From Chara braunii (taxonomy: Eukaryota; Streptophyta; Charophyceae; Charales; Characeae): DNA of 25,020 bases. Shown here in pieces: positions 9,044-17,040 of the stretch. Position 1 is the stretch's first letter; each line of letters begins with the position of its first letter. The stretch is from NCBI GenBank assembly GCA_003427395.1, contig BFEA01000933.1, forward strand, positions 151,841 to 176,860, in the 5' to 3' direction. Position numbers and translations under genes: made by a program. The notes beneath the pieces were generated by a model, which was not told the origin of the DNA, did not search any database, and saw nothing but the letters and a program-made list of their open reading frames with translations.

Positions 9044-9521
9044 TTTCCTCACCCTCGAGCAGATCCGTACCCCCGTCACCTTCCCCTCCCATCCTTTCCA
9101 TCCCCATCTCTTCTGCGACTTTTATTCTACCCGTCTAGTCGCCACCGTCCACCCCCACGCCTCCCTTCAATCCGCTGCTCCCACGTTCTGTTGGCACCTT
9201 CTGCTGTTCAGCGCTGCATGGGAGCGATGCAATGTGGTAGAAGTTTACTGTGTCGCCACGGGGACAATCCCTGCTTGCCGCCACTTCGAGACCTTTCGAG
9301 CGGCGCTCTTCTGCACCCTCTCCTCCTTCTATCGCGACTACCTCGCTTCCCTTCCCCGCAGCGGCGATCATTTCCCCCACTTCCACCGGATCATCCGATA
9401 TGAGGAGCTTCCGGTGACGATGGAAGGGATGAATCGCTTCCTACCCCCACTTCCTCCCCGTCATCCCCGCGAGACCCCTTCCATGTACCGCCTCTACTGG
9501 CCTATTCCAACTAGGCGGTAG
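8892..9521 (+). CDS. Accessory ORF 2 (209 aa), unknown function
   Basis: ATG 8892 (GAAGATGG, good context) opens a 209-residue frame that overlaps the end of accessory ORF 1 by about 150 bases in another frame and ends at TAG 9519-9521. Residues 1-35 are very Pro-rich. The rest is globular with several Cys and aromatic residues (around FCWHLLLFSAAW and CRHFETFRAALFC) and ends Pro- and Arg-rich. There is no membrane segment long enough for an envelope. I do not recognise the family. A loose shared pattern (Trp, hydrophobic helix, short beta strands, Thr-x-x-His) with both globular parts of accessory ORF 1 hints at repeated domains, but this is weak. The frame is intact. Confidence 0.5.
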   Translation: MATLQPPPQVPRDGDGVDPPPPPAPPVPQFAHVPMRVIGLRPRTLSRRPLDFLTLEQIRTPVTFPSHPFHPHLFCDFYSTRLVATVHPHASLQSAAPTFCWHLLLFSAAWERCNVVEVYCVATGTIPACRHFETFRAALFCTLSSFYRDYLASLPRSGDHFPHFHRIIRYEELPVTMEGMNRFLPPLPPRHPRETPSMYRLYWPIPTRR

Positions 9522-10181
9522 GCCCTATTCAAGCGACCCCCCCCCCCCTCTCTTCATCGCCACAAATCAGTAAGCTTCGCGAAGATCATGCCATCGATGA
9601 TGACGTCAACCTACACTCTGATTCGACGGGCAGCACCGAGCTGGGGTGCCGAGCACGCGGAGATCACGTGGACCATGATGGCGTCACCTGGACGATCTCT
9701 ACAGGGCGGGGGGTTGCATATGACAGGGTTGCGAAGGTCTTGCCACGGATGTTGTCGCCATTTCATCTGCGGCTCAGTTATCACCCCTTGTGCTTCTTTC
9801 TGGAAGCCTTGCTGATGTGTTTGGCTCCTCATGCATCACTTTGTTCTCCCTCTTCCTCTTTCCTCTTCCACCATGACATGCAATTAGAAAAACGCATGAT
9901 TTTGGAACCCCCTGTGCGTCACCTTTGTGACGAACCACTTCCCGAACCCATGCTATCTTTTGTACCCCTGTTTATATACCATTAAGAACCCCTTTTTGGT
10001 TTCTTGCTTTCGGATGCTGCATTTCTTTTTTCTTGAAGTTTTTTCGATTTTCGGGTTCTGTTTTTTCTTTTTGCAAGTCGGGAAATACATGGGAATTTAC
10101 GTGCGCCTTAGCGAGCGCACGGGGAATTGGGCTCGGCGGTTGGGAATTCCGGGATAAGCGGAACTTCGACGTGTCCTTTTC
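9522..10181 (+). other. Region between accessory ORF 2 and the gap; possible start of 3' LTR
   Basis: It holds a C12 run near 9539-9550, then a frame reading Asp/His/Ser-rich residues to about 9713, a purine-rich tract (9704-9713), and pyrimidine-rich DNA without a convincing ORF. The part after 9714 may be the first part of the 3' LTR, whose remainder resumes at 10762. No gene is supported here. Confidence 0.45.
9704..9713 (+). other. Candidate polypurine tract
   Basis: GGGCGGGGGG is followed by TTGCATATGACAGGG. Gypsy elements prime plus-strand DNA from a G-rich purine tract directly before an LTR that often starts with TG, so the 3' LTR may begin at about 9715. The gap prevents comparison with the 5' LTR start, which is outside the window. 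If correct, the LTR is about 3 kb. Confidence 0.35.
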
Positions 10182-10761
10182 NNNNNNNNNNNNNNNNNNN
10201 NNNNNNNNNNNNNNNNNNNNNNNNNNNNNNNNNNNNNNNNNNNNNNNNNNNNNNNNNNNNNNNNNNNNNNNNNNNNNNNNNNNNNNNNNNNNNNNNNNNN
10301 NNNNNNNNNNNNNNNNNNNNNNNNNNNNNNNNNNNNNNNNNNNNNNNNNNNNNNNNNNNNNNNNNNNNNNNNNNNNNNNNNNNNNNNNNNNNNNNNNNNN
10401 NNNNNNNNNNNNNNNNNNNNNNNNNNNNNNNNNNNNNNNNNNNNNNNNNNNNNNNNNNNNNNNNNNNNNNNNNNNNNNNNNNNNNNNNNNNNNNNNNNNN
10501 NNNNNNNNNNNNNNNNNNNNNNNNNNNNNNNNNNNNNNNNNNNNNNNNNNNNNNNNNNNNNNNNNNNNNNNNNNNNNNNNNNNNNNNNNNNNNNNNNNNN
10601 NNNNNNNNNNNNNNNNNNNNNNNNNNNNNNNNNNNNNNNNNNNNNNNNNNNNNNNNNNNNNNNNNNNNNNNNNNNNNNNNNNNNNNNNNNNNNNNNNNNN
10701 NNNNNNNNNNNNNNNNNNNNNNNNNNNNNNNNNNNNNNNNNNNNNNNNNNNNNNNNNNNNN
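10182..10761. other. Assembly gap (580 N)
   Basis: The bases are unknown. The gap lies within or just before the 3' LTR. The first base after it matches base 1 of the window, so the assembler seems to have broken at the same LTR position in both copies. Open frames spanning the Ns are meaningless. Confidence 0.99.
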
Positions 10762-10937
10762 CGTGGATCAATAGGACCTTCCTATTGCGCGGCGAATCTG
10801 ATTGGTTGAACCTTGAGTTTCGAGGGATCAACATGGCGTTCGTAGAGCACTCCTCTTTAAGTCTTCTCCTCCTCGTTCTCCTCTTACACCTCAGCCTTCC
10901 CGTCACCTTCTCCCCCTTCTATCTCCCCTGTCGCAAC

Positions 10938-10944
10938 TATAAAA
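10938..10944 (+). promoter_or_regulatory. TATA box in 3' LTR
   Basis: TATAAAA is in the same context as at 177-183. In a 3' LTR it could drive transcription outward, through the LTR ORF at 11967-12506 and into the flank. Function is inferred. Confidence 0.5.
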
Positions 10945-11966
10945 CCCGCAAGCGCGTCCGAAAATCTCTCTTACGTTCTCGACTCCCAAGCCAGCTTCCG
11001 AGAAGCAGTGGCTAGGCAGAGTATTTGAAGCGAGTTAGAAAGTCCTGTCGGGCTGACGATAAACTGGCCGGTTGCGCGGCGGATCGCCACGACGGACTGT
11101 GGGATCTGGGTGAACCGTGTCGAGTTTACGACAGTGGGGTGACGATCGTAGTGGTGGGAGTTAGCACGCGATGGCCGGGATCGTCGGTGCGGGTATGAGG
11201 ATCGATGATCGGAGTTGAGTTGATTGGCCCGGGGCCATACTGGAATTAACGGCCAATGCGCCTTTGTTGCAAATTGTTATCTTTGGTGTGAGTGTACGGC
11301 GGCGACGCCGAACTTTCTCTTTCCAAACCGTGTCATCTTCTATTTTGACTTTCTTTCCCTCGACTCTCTCTCTCTTTTTTTCTCCCTCTCTCTCTCTCTC
11401 TCTTTTTCTTTCTGTTCCTCTTTTTGAATGATGATGCGTCTGAATGATTGTCCCTCTCCTGAATGAGAATGAGTTTGCATCCTGTTTCTGTATGAAAGAA
11501 CTTCTTCCGGAACTCTTCCATTAGTTTCCTGGGTAATCCTCCTATGCAAGGACCCTCTCTTCTTATCTTGTGAACGGCGGATGCGTGTGTACTGTGCAAT
11601 GCGATCTATCATTTCCTGTGGATGTCTCATTTTCGCACCTTCCAAAGTGGATGCATGCATGGAGACGTGTGACTCTTTTTTATTAGACGATTGTCGTCGA
11701 GATTTTGTCCGAGAATGCAAGAGTGTCTAGATCTGTAGCTCTGAGTGCACTACGCATGCCATCTGCCTTATGCTGTCCGGCTTCAGTGGCCAACCCACGA
11801 GGCAGCCTCGGTAAACAAGGCGCCAAGAATCAACATCGCCCTAGCTAACTAAAGTTGAGCCGCGATCGGTCTCGTCAGTTACATGCGTGATTAAACTGAC
11901 GAGTGTTTTCCCCCCTTCTTTGGTAGAAAAGGATTGATTGAGGATTATTTCCTCTTCGTGATTGAT

Positions 11967-12506
11967 ATGTGGACTGACAAGTACCCTCCGATCGGGCGTC
12001 AGCCTCCCGTACCTCCTGCACCCACACGACCTTTTCCCTACAACGAGGAAAGGACACGTGTATGCGAGTGGGACGTACGAGAAGGTGTCGCACAGATCGG
12101 CGGACGATACTACTTCCCCCCGGCAAACCGTTGTTCGGGGTTCGTAGAGGCTGGGTTTGTTATTATCGACACACACTTCCCACCCTACTCAATATTGCTC
12201 CCCTTTAGCGAACTAATCGTTATCCCGTGGACGGCAGTGGCGCTCCATTGGCCTAGAACCCTGTTCACAGAGTGTCAGTGTTTCGATCGCTACAAAGCGA
12301 AGGGCTTCCACTACCGAATACGGAGTGAGGACGAGCACAAGGAGAGAGCCACGTGTCTGCGACCCTCCTCATCAGACTCAGAACTGACCAATGAACGGCG
12401 ACGGGACTTGATCCGAAAACGAGACACACGAAGCGTGCTGAAGCCCTTCCGCTCTAAACGACAGGCCGTAGCACGGTGGGAAGCCCGACAATACTTCCTA
12501 AATTGA
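11967..12506 (+). CDS. LTR-encoded ORF (179 aa), unknown protein
   Basis: This is an intact frame inside the 3' LTR, with ATG 11967 and TGA 12504-12506. The frame is open a little further upstream, but no earlier ATG was chosen. Order of features: a Pro-rich start, then a Cys/aromatic core (VCEWDV near residue 31, HFPPYS near 66, CQCFD near 101), then GFHYRIRSEDEH, a Ser/Asp stretch, and a strongly basic C-terminus rich in Arg and Lys. No membrane segment or signal peptide is seen. A diverged homologue lies on the - strand at 15694-16101 in an inverted LTR, with the core and order kept, so I judge this a real protein of the family. It would be expressed from the LTR promoter, about 1 kb downstream of the TATA box. 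Function is unknown; RNA or DNA binding by the basic tail is only a guess. Confidence 0.62.
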   Translation: MWTDKYPPIGRQPPVPPAPTRPFPYNEERTRVCEWDVREGVAQIGGRYYFPPANRCSGFVEAGFVIIDTHFPPYSILLPFSELIVIPWTAVALHWPRTLFTECQCFDRYKAKGFHYRIRSEDEHKERATCLRPSSSDSELTNERRRDLIRKRDTRSVLKPFRSKRQAVARWEARQYFLN

Positions 12507-12726
12507 ATTTGGATTTTTCTCTCTTCGCGCCTTGTCCGCGCGCGCATTCCGCGATGCGCGAAAGCAATCGACTTGCTTCATTTGACCAACACGGGGGATT
12601 TCAGTTCCGTCTAAGTCCCCACACTCAATTTCCAAAAATCCTTGGCACACCCCATCTTGCTGTTTTTCTGGGCCTCTTTCCGCACAATTAACACTCCGAA
12701 CGAAAGACAACACAGGGCGTGAGGTT

Positions 12727-13342
12727 GCGCGTCACAAACGTGAGGTCTGGTAGAGAGATCTGGGGAAGTCTTGAGGGGGACTTTCCACAGGACAACCAAG
12801 GGATGCTGCCAGGACGATGCTGGTCGGAGCTGGGGTGAGCTGCGTTGCCCTGTAACCCAGCAGAAGTGGGGGTGGGAAACCTAGAAGAGATCAGCAGAGA
12901 GTATGACAGTTTTGGAGAACGTGGGAAGGGTTTGTGTGGGATTTCGATTTTTTGGAACAATCTTAGGACCTCTGTGGCCTATTCGCATGCCTCTGGAATG
13001 ATGGTAAGAGTTCTTAGGTTCTTCAGAAAGAAAATAAGGTGAGCTGGAGAAGATGGTGGGTTATCACGCGTCCTACCAGTGAGGGGGCTAGCTGGTGGGG
13101 TGGGAGTATGGCCTAGCAGCAGCAGAGATTGTGGCTCCGCTGCAGTCAGTCTTGCCGGAGGGAGGTAAAGTGGCTTGATGGGGATCTTTCTGAGTCGTTT
13201 CGAAGGTTCGCTTAATCATGATGTTGTTATCGACATGTCTGAAGTAGCTTGGCCCCGGTATCTCATGTTCCAAATGCTATCCTTAGACCAATTAGATTTT
13301 CTAGTAGGAATTTTCCTGATGAATTTTTCTGAACGTACTTGT
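12727..13342. other. Flank of the retrotransposon, no gene recognised
   Basis: This is G-rich unique-looking DNA. Short frames such as 12845-13042 and 13175-13543 have no recognisable domain. It may be the body of a retroposon ending in the A26 tract at 13465-13490, but no coding motif supports this. Confidence 0.4.
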
Positions 13343-13490
13343 TATGGGACGCTGGGCCCGGTTCCCAGTTTGTACCAATTTGTGAGGATATGGGTGTATC
13401 TATGGGACGCTGGACCCGGTTTCCAGCAGGTGTTGCTCCCCACCAAAAGATGGAGCTTTGTTTCAAAAAAAAAAAAAAAAAAAAAAAAAA
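13343..13490 (+). mobile_element. Retroposon 3' end: paired hairpins and poly(A) tail
   Basis: Two 26-base copies (13343-13368 and 13401-13426, period 58) each form a small hairpin, with stems CTGGG/CCCAG in the first and CTGGA/TCCAG in the second and the same loop CCCGGTT. A run of 26 A follows at 13465-13490. A 3' hairpin followed by poly(A) is typical of LINE- or SINE-type insertions. A clear target-site duplication was not found; GATTG after the tail also occurs at 13127-13131, which is too short to count. Confidence 0.45.
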
Positions 13491-13812
13491 GATTGCAGAA
13501 AAGTGAGGGCAGCAGTCTGCGTTTTGACCATTTCTGTCCCTAGACCTAATTCCCTTCGCCTGTGATACAATTCTCTTGTTCCTTCTGGGTTGTTTGTTGA
13601 GGATTCCCGACCTCAGTGCTATTTTAAGCTTATAATATGAAGCCCTCAAAATAGCCAAATTAGGGCCGTAGTCCGCACAATTCCACCCGGAGTACCTTCT
13701 GGCAGCGTCAGCCACGGTTCAAAGAAAGGAAGAGAAAGGACAATACTCTATTGCATCTAATCTAAGTACTTCCACTTCTACCCCCTTATTGACTAGTCCT
13801 GTCTACTTAGGG
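13491..13812. other. Unassigned
   Basis: No gene, RNA or clear repeat is seen between the A26 tract and the possible small transposon. Confidence 0.4.
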
Positions 13813-14222
13813 CCTACTCACACTAGGGCCTTTTATGGCAAAATAGCTAAACTTTGATGGTTGGGACAGTCACACAAGGCAGGGAAAGTGGCAAAAGCAG
13901 CAAAAGGGGTAGCAAATGTTAGCGGCCTGACGCGCCCCGGGGAAGGGCATTTTGCTACCACCTCTGGAGATGCTAGCAAATTTTCTATTTCAGTTCGAGA
14001 GTTCATGAAAGAAAATTTGAAACGAACTTTGTTGGAAACAAAAAATGTTGAAGGATCTGGGCTCCGCGCTGTGTGACCACGCGAGGCACCATTTTGGCAA
14101 TTGCCAGAAAGTCCGGCTCTTGTCTTCTGTGATTTGCTGCCGGGGGGGTGGCATTTCAGCAAAATCAGGATAGCAACATCTGCAGATTTTGCTGCTATGC
14201 CACCGCTGTGTGAGTACGCGCT
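13813..14222. mobile_element. Possible small non-autonomous DNA transposon
   Basis: TACTCACAC at 13817-13825 has its inverted copy GTGTGAGTA at 14209-14217. The interval holds many copies, in both directions, of a GCAAAA-like motif (near 13842, 13892, 13898, 13950, 13976, 14162 and 14188). hAT and CACTA elements often have such subterminal motifs. No transposase is present and target-site duplications were not established, so this is tentative. Confidence 0.3.
14151..14202. repeat. Inverted repeat (hairpin)
   Basis: TGGCATTTCAGCAAAATC (14151-14168) pairs with GATTTTGCTGCTATGCCA (14185-14202), 16 of 18 positions, with a 16-base loop. It lies inside the possible DNA transposon and may be one subterminal end folded on itself. 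Confidence 0.6.
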
Positions 14223-14928
14223 TACACATACCCACTGGCAGCCTGAACCCGGCCCAAAACAGCCGGGGGAACTCTTGTTCCTGAGATGACCCTGACTCTC
14301 TCCCTCCCAGCTCGACTCGTTTGCAGCCTACTGCAGCTGTTGACTGGAACTGAGTGCACCTGTTTGTCCCCTACTCTCTAACTCCTACCTAACTCCTACC
14401 CCCTACTCCTCCACTGTGTCTCCAACCACTTTGATATTAGGGCCTCGTTCCACACCACTAGAGAACTCTTGAGTTTCAAGTGCGCCATAATCACAAAATC
14501 GTGGTTAATTCTCACTACAAGGAATTTTTGTTCCAGGTGCACTAGAGGCCGCCCTTGAAATTGGCACCCTTGAAACACCCTGGGCCCCCGTTTCGTGGGG
14601 AGCTGGTCAGCGCCGCAAAGTCCAGCAGTGCAGCCCCGAAAGAAATGATGCCCGTCTTCACGTGAGCCCAATCGCCCAAGGGACCGGTGCGGGTACTGCC
14701 GACGGAGGGAAGCGACCGCACCGTTTTCCAAATTTCGAATTTTCGGCAGCCCAGGTGTCGTGCTGAAGGCGGCGGTGAAATCCACACCTTCAGTTGCCTA
14801 ATCCTCACCATCTTCACTCCTTCGTGTACGTGCAGGCGCAGTTATCCGGAGTGTCCAGTTTGTCGTCGCCAAAGGCAGCTCCAGGGGGGGTGAAGCGGAG
14901 GTTGAAGGGCGAGATGTAGGTTGACACC
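14223..14928. other. Unassigned
   Basis: It contains TAGGGCCT-type sequences (about 14447) and several short frames on both strands, none with a recognisable domain. The last 100 bases may be the 5' leader of the transposase that starts at 14929. Confidence 0.35.
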
Positions 14929-15407
14929 ATGGCTTCATGCGGTGAGGAGAGTGGACGTGGGCGGCTGACGGAACAGGAGAAGCGTTTGGTGGTGAGAGCT
15001 TTGGTAGCAGTGTCGACACAAGGGCAAACGCGGAATTGGCTTCGACAGCGGTGAAGGAGGCCATTGTGATGCACGTGATGGCGGATTCGGTGTCCTCTGC
15101 CAGTGTGTGGGATGCACCGTTCATCATGGCCAATGCCGTCTTGGCTGGAGTGTTGCCGAGAGATACGCCGAGGTGGTGGGTTCGGAGAAGGATCGCGGGG
15201 CACCTGTCAAGATCTGAGCATCGACGATGATGCAAGTGACGAATATTACCATGAGAAATTGAGGATGACTAGGCGCGCCCTCCACGAGATTGTCGCCTCG
15301 TATTCGCCCTATCTTCATTCTCGGCTCACCCACTACCGCAGTCCTTTGCTGCCTGAGCACCTCGACATCACGTTCGCTCTTTACAAATGGGCGTCCTGTG
15401 ATGCCCA
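14929..15407 (+). pseudogene. PIF/Harbinger-type transposase, N-terminal fragment
   Basis: ATG 14929 has an ideal context (CACCATGG). Three frames in succession give one family-like protein. The first 41 residues (14929-15051) end at a TGA. A second frame from about 15030 reads through LPRDTPRWWVRRR (about 15150-15190). A third frame then reads DEYYHEKLRMTRRALHEIV and THYRSPLLPEHL to ALYKWAS (about 15235-15400). W-V-R-R-R, then the Y..KLRM helix, then R..LP.....ALY..A is the pattern I know from the N-terminal region of plant PIF/Harbinger (DDE_4/Plant_trans-like) transposases. The catalytic DDE part is missing: the coding stops where an inverted LTR begins at 15408. The long opposite-strand frame at 14798-15235 is a shadow. 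Confidence 0.55.
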
Positions 15408-16101
15408 AACCTCACGCCCGGCGCGACTTCCTGATCGGAGTGGGAGTGGGCCTGGAAGTGAGACAAAAGGGGTGTGCCAAGGATTTTAGGAATTTCAAAG
15501 TGGGGTTGGAGCCCCAGGTCGGAACTGAGATCTCCTGTGGCAAGTTTCAGGGATATGAATGTAAGAGGGTAGGCACGGGTCGGAGTCCGGTTTTATGCTT
15601 CGGAGAACGGGGCTACCACCTTCGTTTGTTCCGTTGTCTGGGTCGGACTCGTATCTGTACTATATGGTGTACCGTCGGGATGCTATGGCTGTCTCCCCGG
15701 CTGATCACCTGTCGTCGCCTAATGCCGCAGGTCTCGGAATCCGACGTGGCCAGCCTCAGCCTAAGGTTGTGCGCCCGTCATTCTTCTTCCGAGTGAATTC
15801 GTCGGATGAAGCCGGAGGTTCGATAATCGTGGTCTTGTAGGCACTCCGAGCATGGGGGTTGGGGCGAGGGGACGATGGTCAGAGAGTGAAAGTGGAGGAT
15901 GCGGTGATAGGGAGGGAATTCGGTCCCCAGAATAATGATTCCGGGTTCCGCGATGACGTGACACGTGTACGAGCTAGGGCAGCCTGGGAGATAGGGGATA
16001 CGTCCCAAGGCCTGATCAATGTCCCACTCACAAATGCATTCATTCCCTGTTAAGTAGGGAAATTCTGGAGGTTCCGCCCTTGAGCACATGGATAAACACA
16101 C
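15408..16101 (-). mobile_element. Diverged, inverted LTR related to the main element
   Basis: Read on the - strand, the segment ends with GGGCGTGAGGTT (15408-15419), identical to the end of the 3' LTR. Upstream of that are GGCACACCCC and AATCCTTGGCACACC (about 15465-15495), and CAGTTCCG (about 15523), in the same order as in the LTR at 12600-12726. Further upstream is a homologue of the LTR-encoded ORF. Overall nucleotide similarity is patchy, so this is a different, old family member. The other end (beyond 16101) is not recognised. No gag or pol is attached on the 15407 side, where transposase sequence begins, so a solo LTR or truncated copy is likely. Confidence 0.65.
15694..16101 (-). pseudogene. 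Homologue of the LTR-encoded ORF
   Basis: The frame from 16101 down to 15781 (107 residues) aligns with the 3' LTR ORF: CICEWD against VCEWD, a Cys then AEPGIIILGTEFPPYHRILHF against AGFVIIDTHFPPYS, and SGFIRRIHSEEE against KGFHYRIRSEDE. After the TGA at 15778-15780 the same frame still resembles the family (LATSDSE and Arg-rich) to about 15694, so the stop is a lesion. Cys and aromatic positions are kept while much of the DNA has changed, as expected for a protein once under selection. Confidence 0.6.
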
Positions 16102-16740
16102 TCACTCCCAATATTCCTGGAATTCCTGATCCCTCAGACACTCGCGGTCAGTGATACGAAAGGGGATTTTGATATTCATATCGAAGGGTGGGCAGAAATT
16201 CAGACATTCGGGATGTGGGCCGAGTGCAGGTTTTGCAGACACACGTGTAAGTAACAGGCTTCCTTGGCCGGGCTTACACGTGCGTGCACAAGAACTGTCT
16301 TTCGGTTGGGCGGATAAAGGTTAGCAGCGCACAACTGGTCTGCACGGGCTTGTTAACCCAAAGGTGGGCAATCCTATCGTGAGACAAACATCTAATCATC
16401 TAACTACTCATCTAGTTCATACTCAGACCAAAAAACACTAAACATCCATGCATCTGGCTTCAAACACACACAATTAGTAAAAAGAGAGAGAGTTGGTAAT
16501 TATCCATGCATCAAATCTTCGACCATTGGCCAAAGCTCATACAACCTTTGATTGTAAGTGATTAACCAATCAGCGTGGCCACTAGCCAATTCATATAGAG
16601 AGGGAGGAAAGTGGGGGAGACATTCACATATTAATTCTCAGGGACGAAACAAAGGACAATTCTGAGATGCCGATCAAAAAGCAAGGGTGACTTGCGCCAG
16701 ATACAAAAATTATTCAGAGGTATAGAAGAAAGGCACCACT
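16102..16740. other. Unassigned, possible rest of inverted LTR
   Basis: There is no ORF of note. It includes a CCAAT-like reverse match (ATTAACCAATCAG near 16560), which could correspond to the LTR upstream region on the - strand, and a perfect inverted repeat at 16242-16282. Confidence 0.35.
16242..16282. repeat. Inverted repeat with G-box half sites
   Basis: CACGTGTAAG (16242-16251) and CTTACACGTG (16273-16282) are perfect inverted copies with a 21-base spacer. Each contains CACGTG, the plant G-box/E-box core. It could be a hairpin or a paired protein-binding site; function is unknown. Confidence 0.55.
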
Positions 16741-16750
16741 CCAACACATC

Positions 16751-16754
<4 letters not shown>

Positions 16755-16827
<73 letters not shown>

Positions 16828-16828
16828 N

Positions 16829-16912
<84 letters not shown>
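16755..16912 (+). repeat. Compound microsatellite (CT)n(CA)n
   Basis: There are about 110 bases of (CT)n with one N at 16828, then about 48 bases of (CA)n. All frames across it are repeat artefacts. The N suggests uncertain repeat length in the assembly. Confidence 0.98.
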
Positions 16913-16916
<4 letters not shown>

Positions 16917-17040
16917 ACATACATTTACCCATGGGTACCGATTTTTCAGTCCTTTCAGCCCCAATTTTTTTCCCAAAAAAAAGGGTCACCATTTTTTTTG
17001 GCCCTGAACTTGGGCTTAAAACGGGCACCTGAATTGTAAA
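16913..17040. other. Homopolymer-rich stretch after the microsatellite
   Basis: It has unusual runs (T7, A8, T8, triplets of C and G) and looks like poor-quality consensus sequence next to a slippage-prone repeat. No gene is seen. Confidence 0.35.

Larger units (their letters stand above)
1..12726 (+). mobile_element. Ty3/gypsy LTR retrotransposon, long-LTR type, decayed
   Basis: Two long direct repeats (1-1947 and 10762-12726) bracket gag, protease, RT, RNase H, PHD, integrase and two extra ORFs. The order PR-RT-RH-IN is that of Ty3/gypsy, not copia. No chromodomain is seen after the integrase, so it is probably not a chromovirus. The left end of the element is outside the window and the sequence before the 3' LTR is lost in a 580-base gap, so its full length and target-site duplication cannot be read. 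Coding regions carry several frameshifts and at least seven in-frame stops, so this copy cannot be autonomous. By eye the LTRs differ at roughly 5 percent of sites in the first 280 bases, which indicates an old insertion. Confidence 0.93.
10762..12726 (+). repeat. 3' LTR (visible part)
   Basis: It matches 1-1947 through GGGCGTGAGGTT. The match ends at 12725-12726, and the DNA beyond is unrelated to the PBS side. It has the TATA box at 10938, the CT-rich tract near 11361-11424, and a 17-base stretch near 12424-12441 that is missing from the 5' copy. It carries the intact LTR-encoded ORF. The same terminal sequence is found in inverted orientation at 15408-15419, which fixes the LTR end independently. 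Confidence 0.92.

Noticed and set aside
7556-9521. Envelope protein in the third-ORF position
   Set aside because: There is no signal peptide, transmembrane helix or fusion-peptide-like stretch in any of the frames.
10033-10906. Open frames running across the N block
   Set aside because: The Ns hide stops; only a few real codons exist at each edge.
14798-15235. 145-residue - strand frame
   Set aside because: It lies opposite the transposase fragment, whose + strand reading has family motifs and a good start; this is a shadow.
16631-17039. Frames made of Ser-Leu or Arg-Glu repeats
   Set aside because: They are translations of the (CT)n(CA)n microsatellite.
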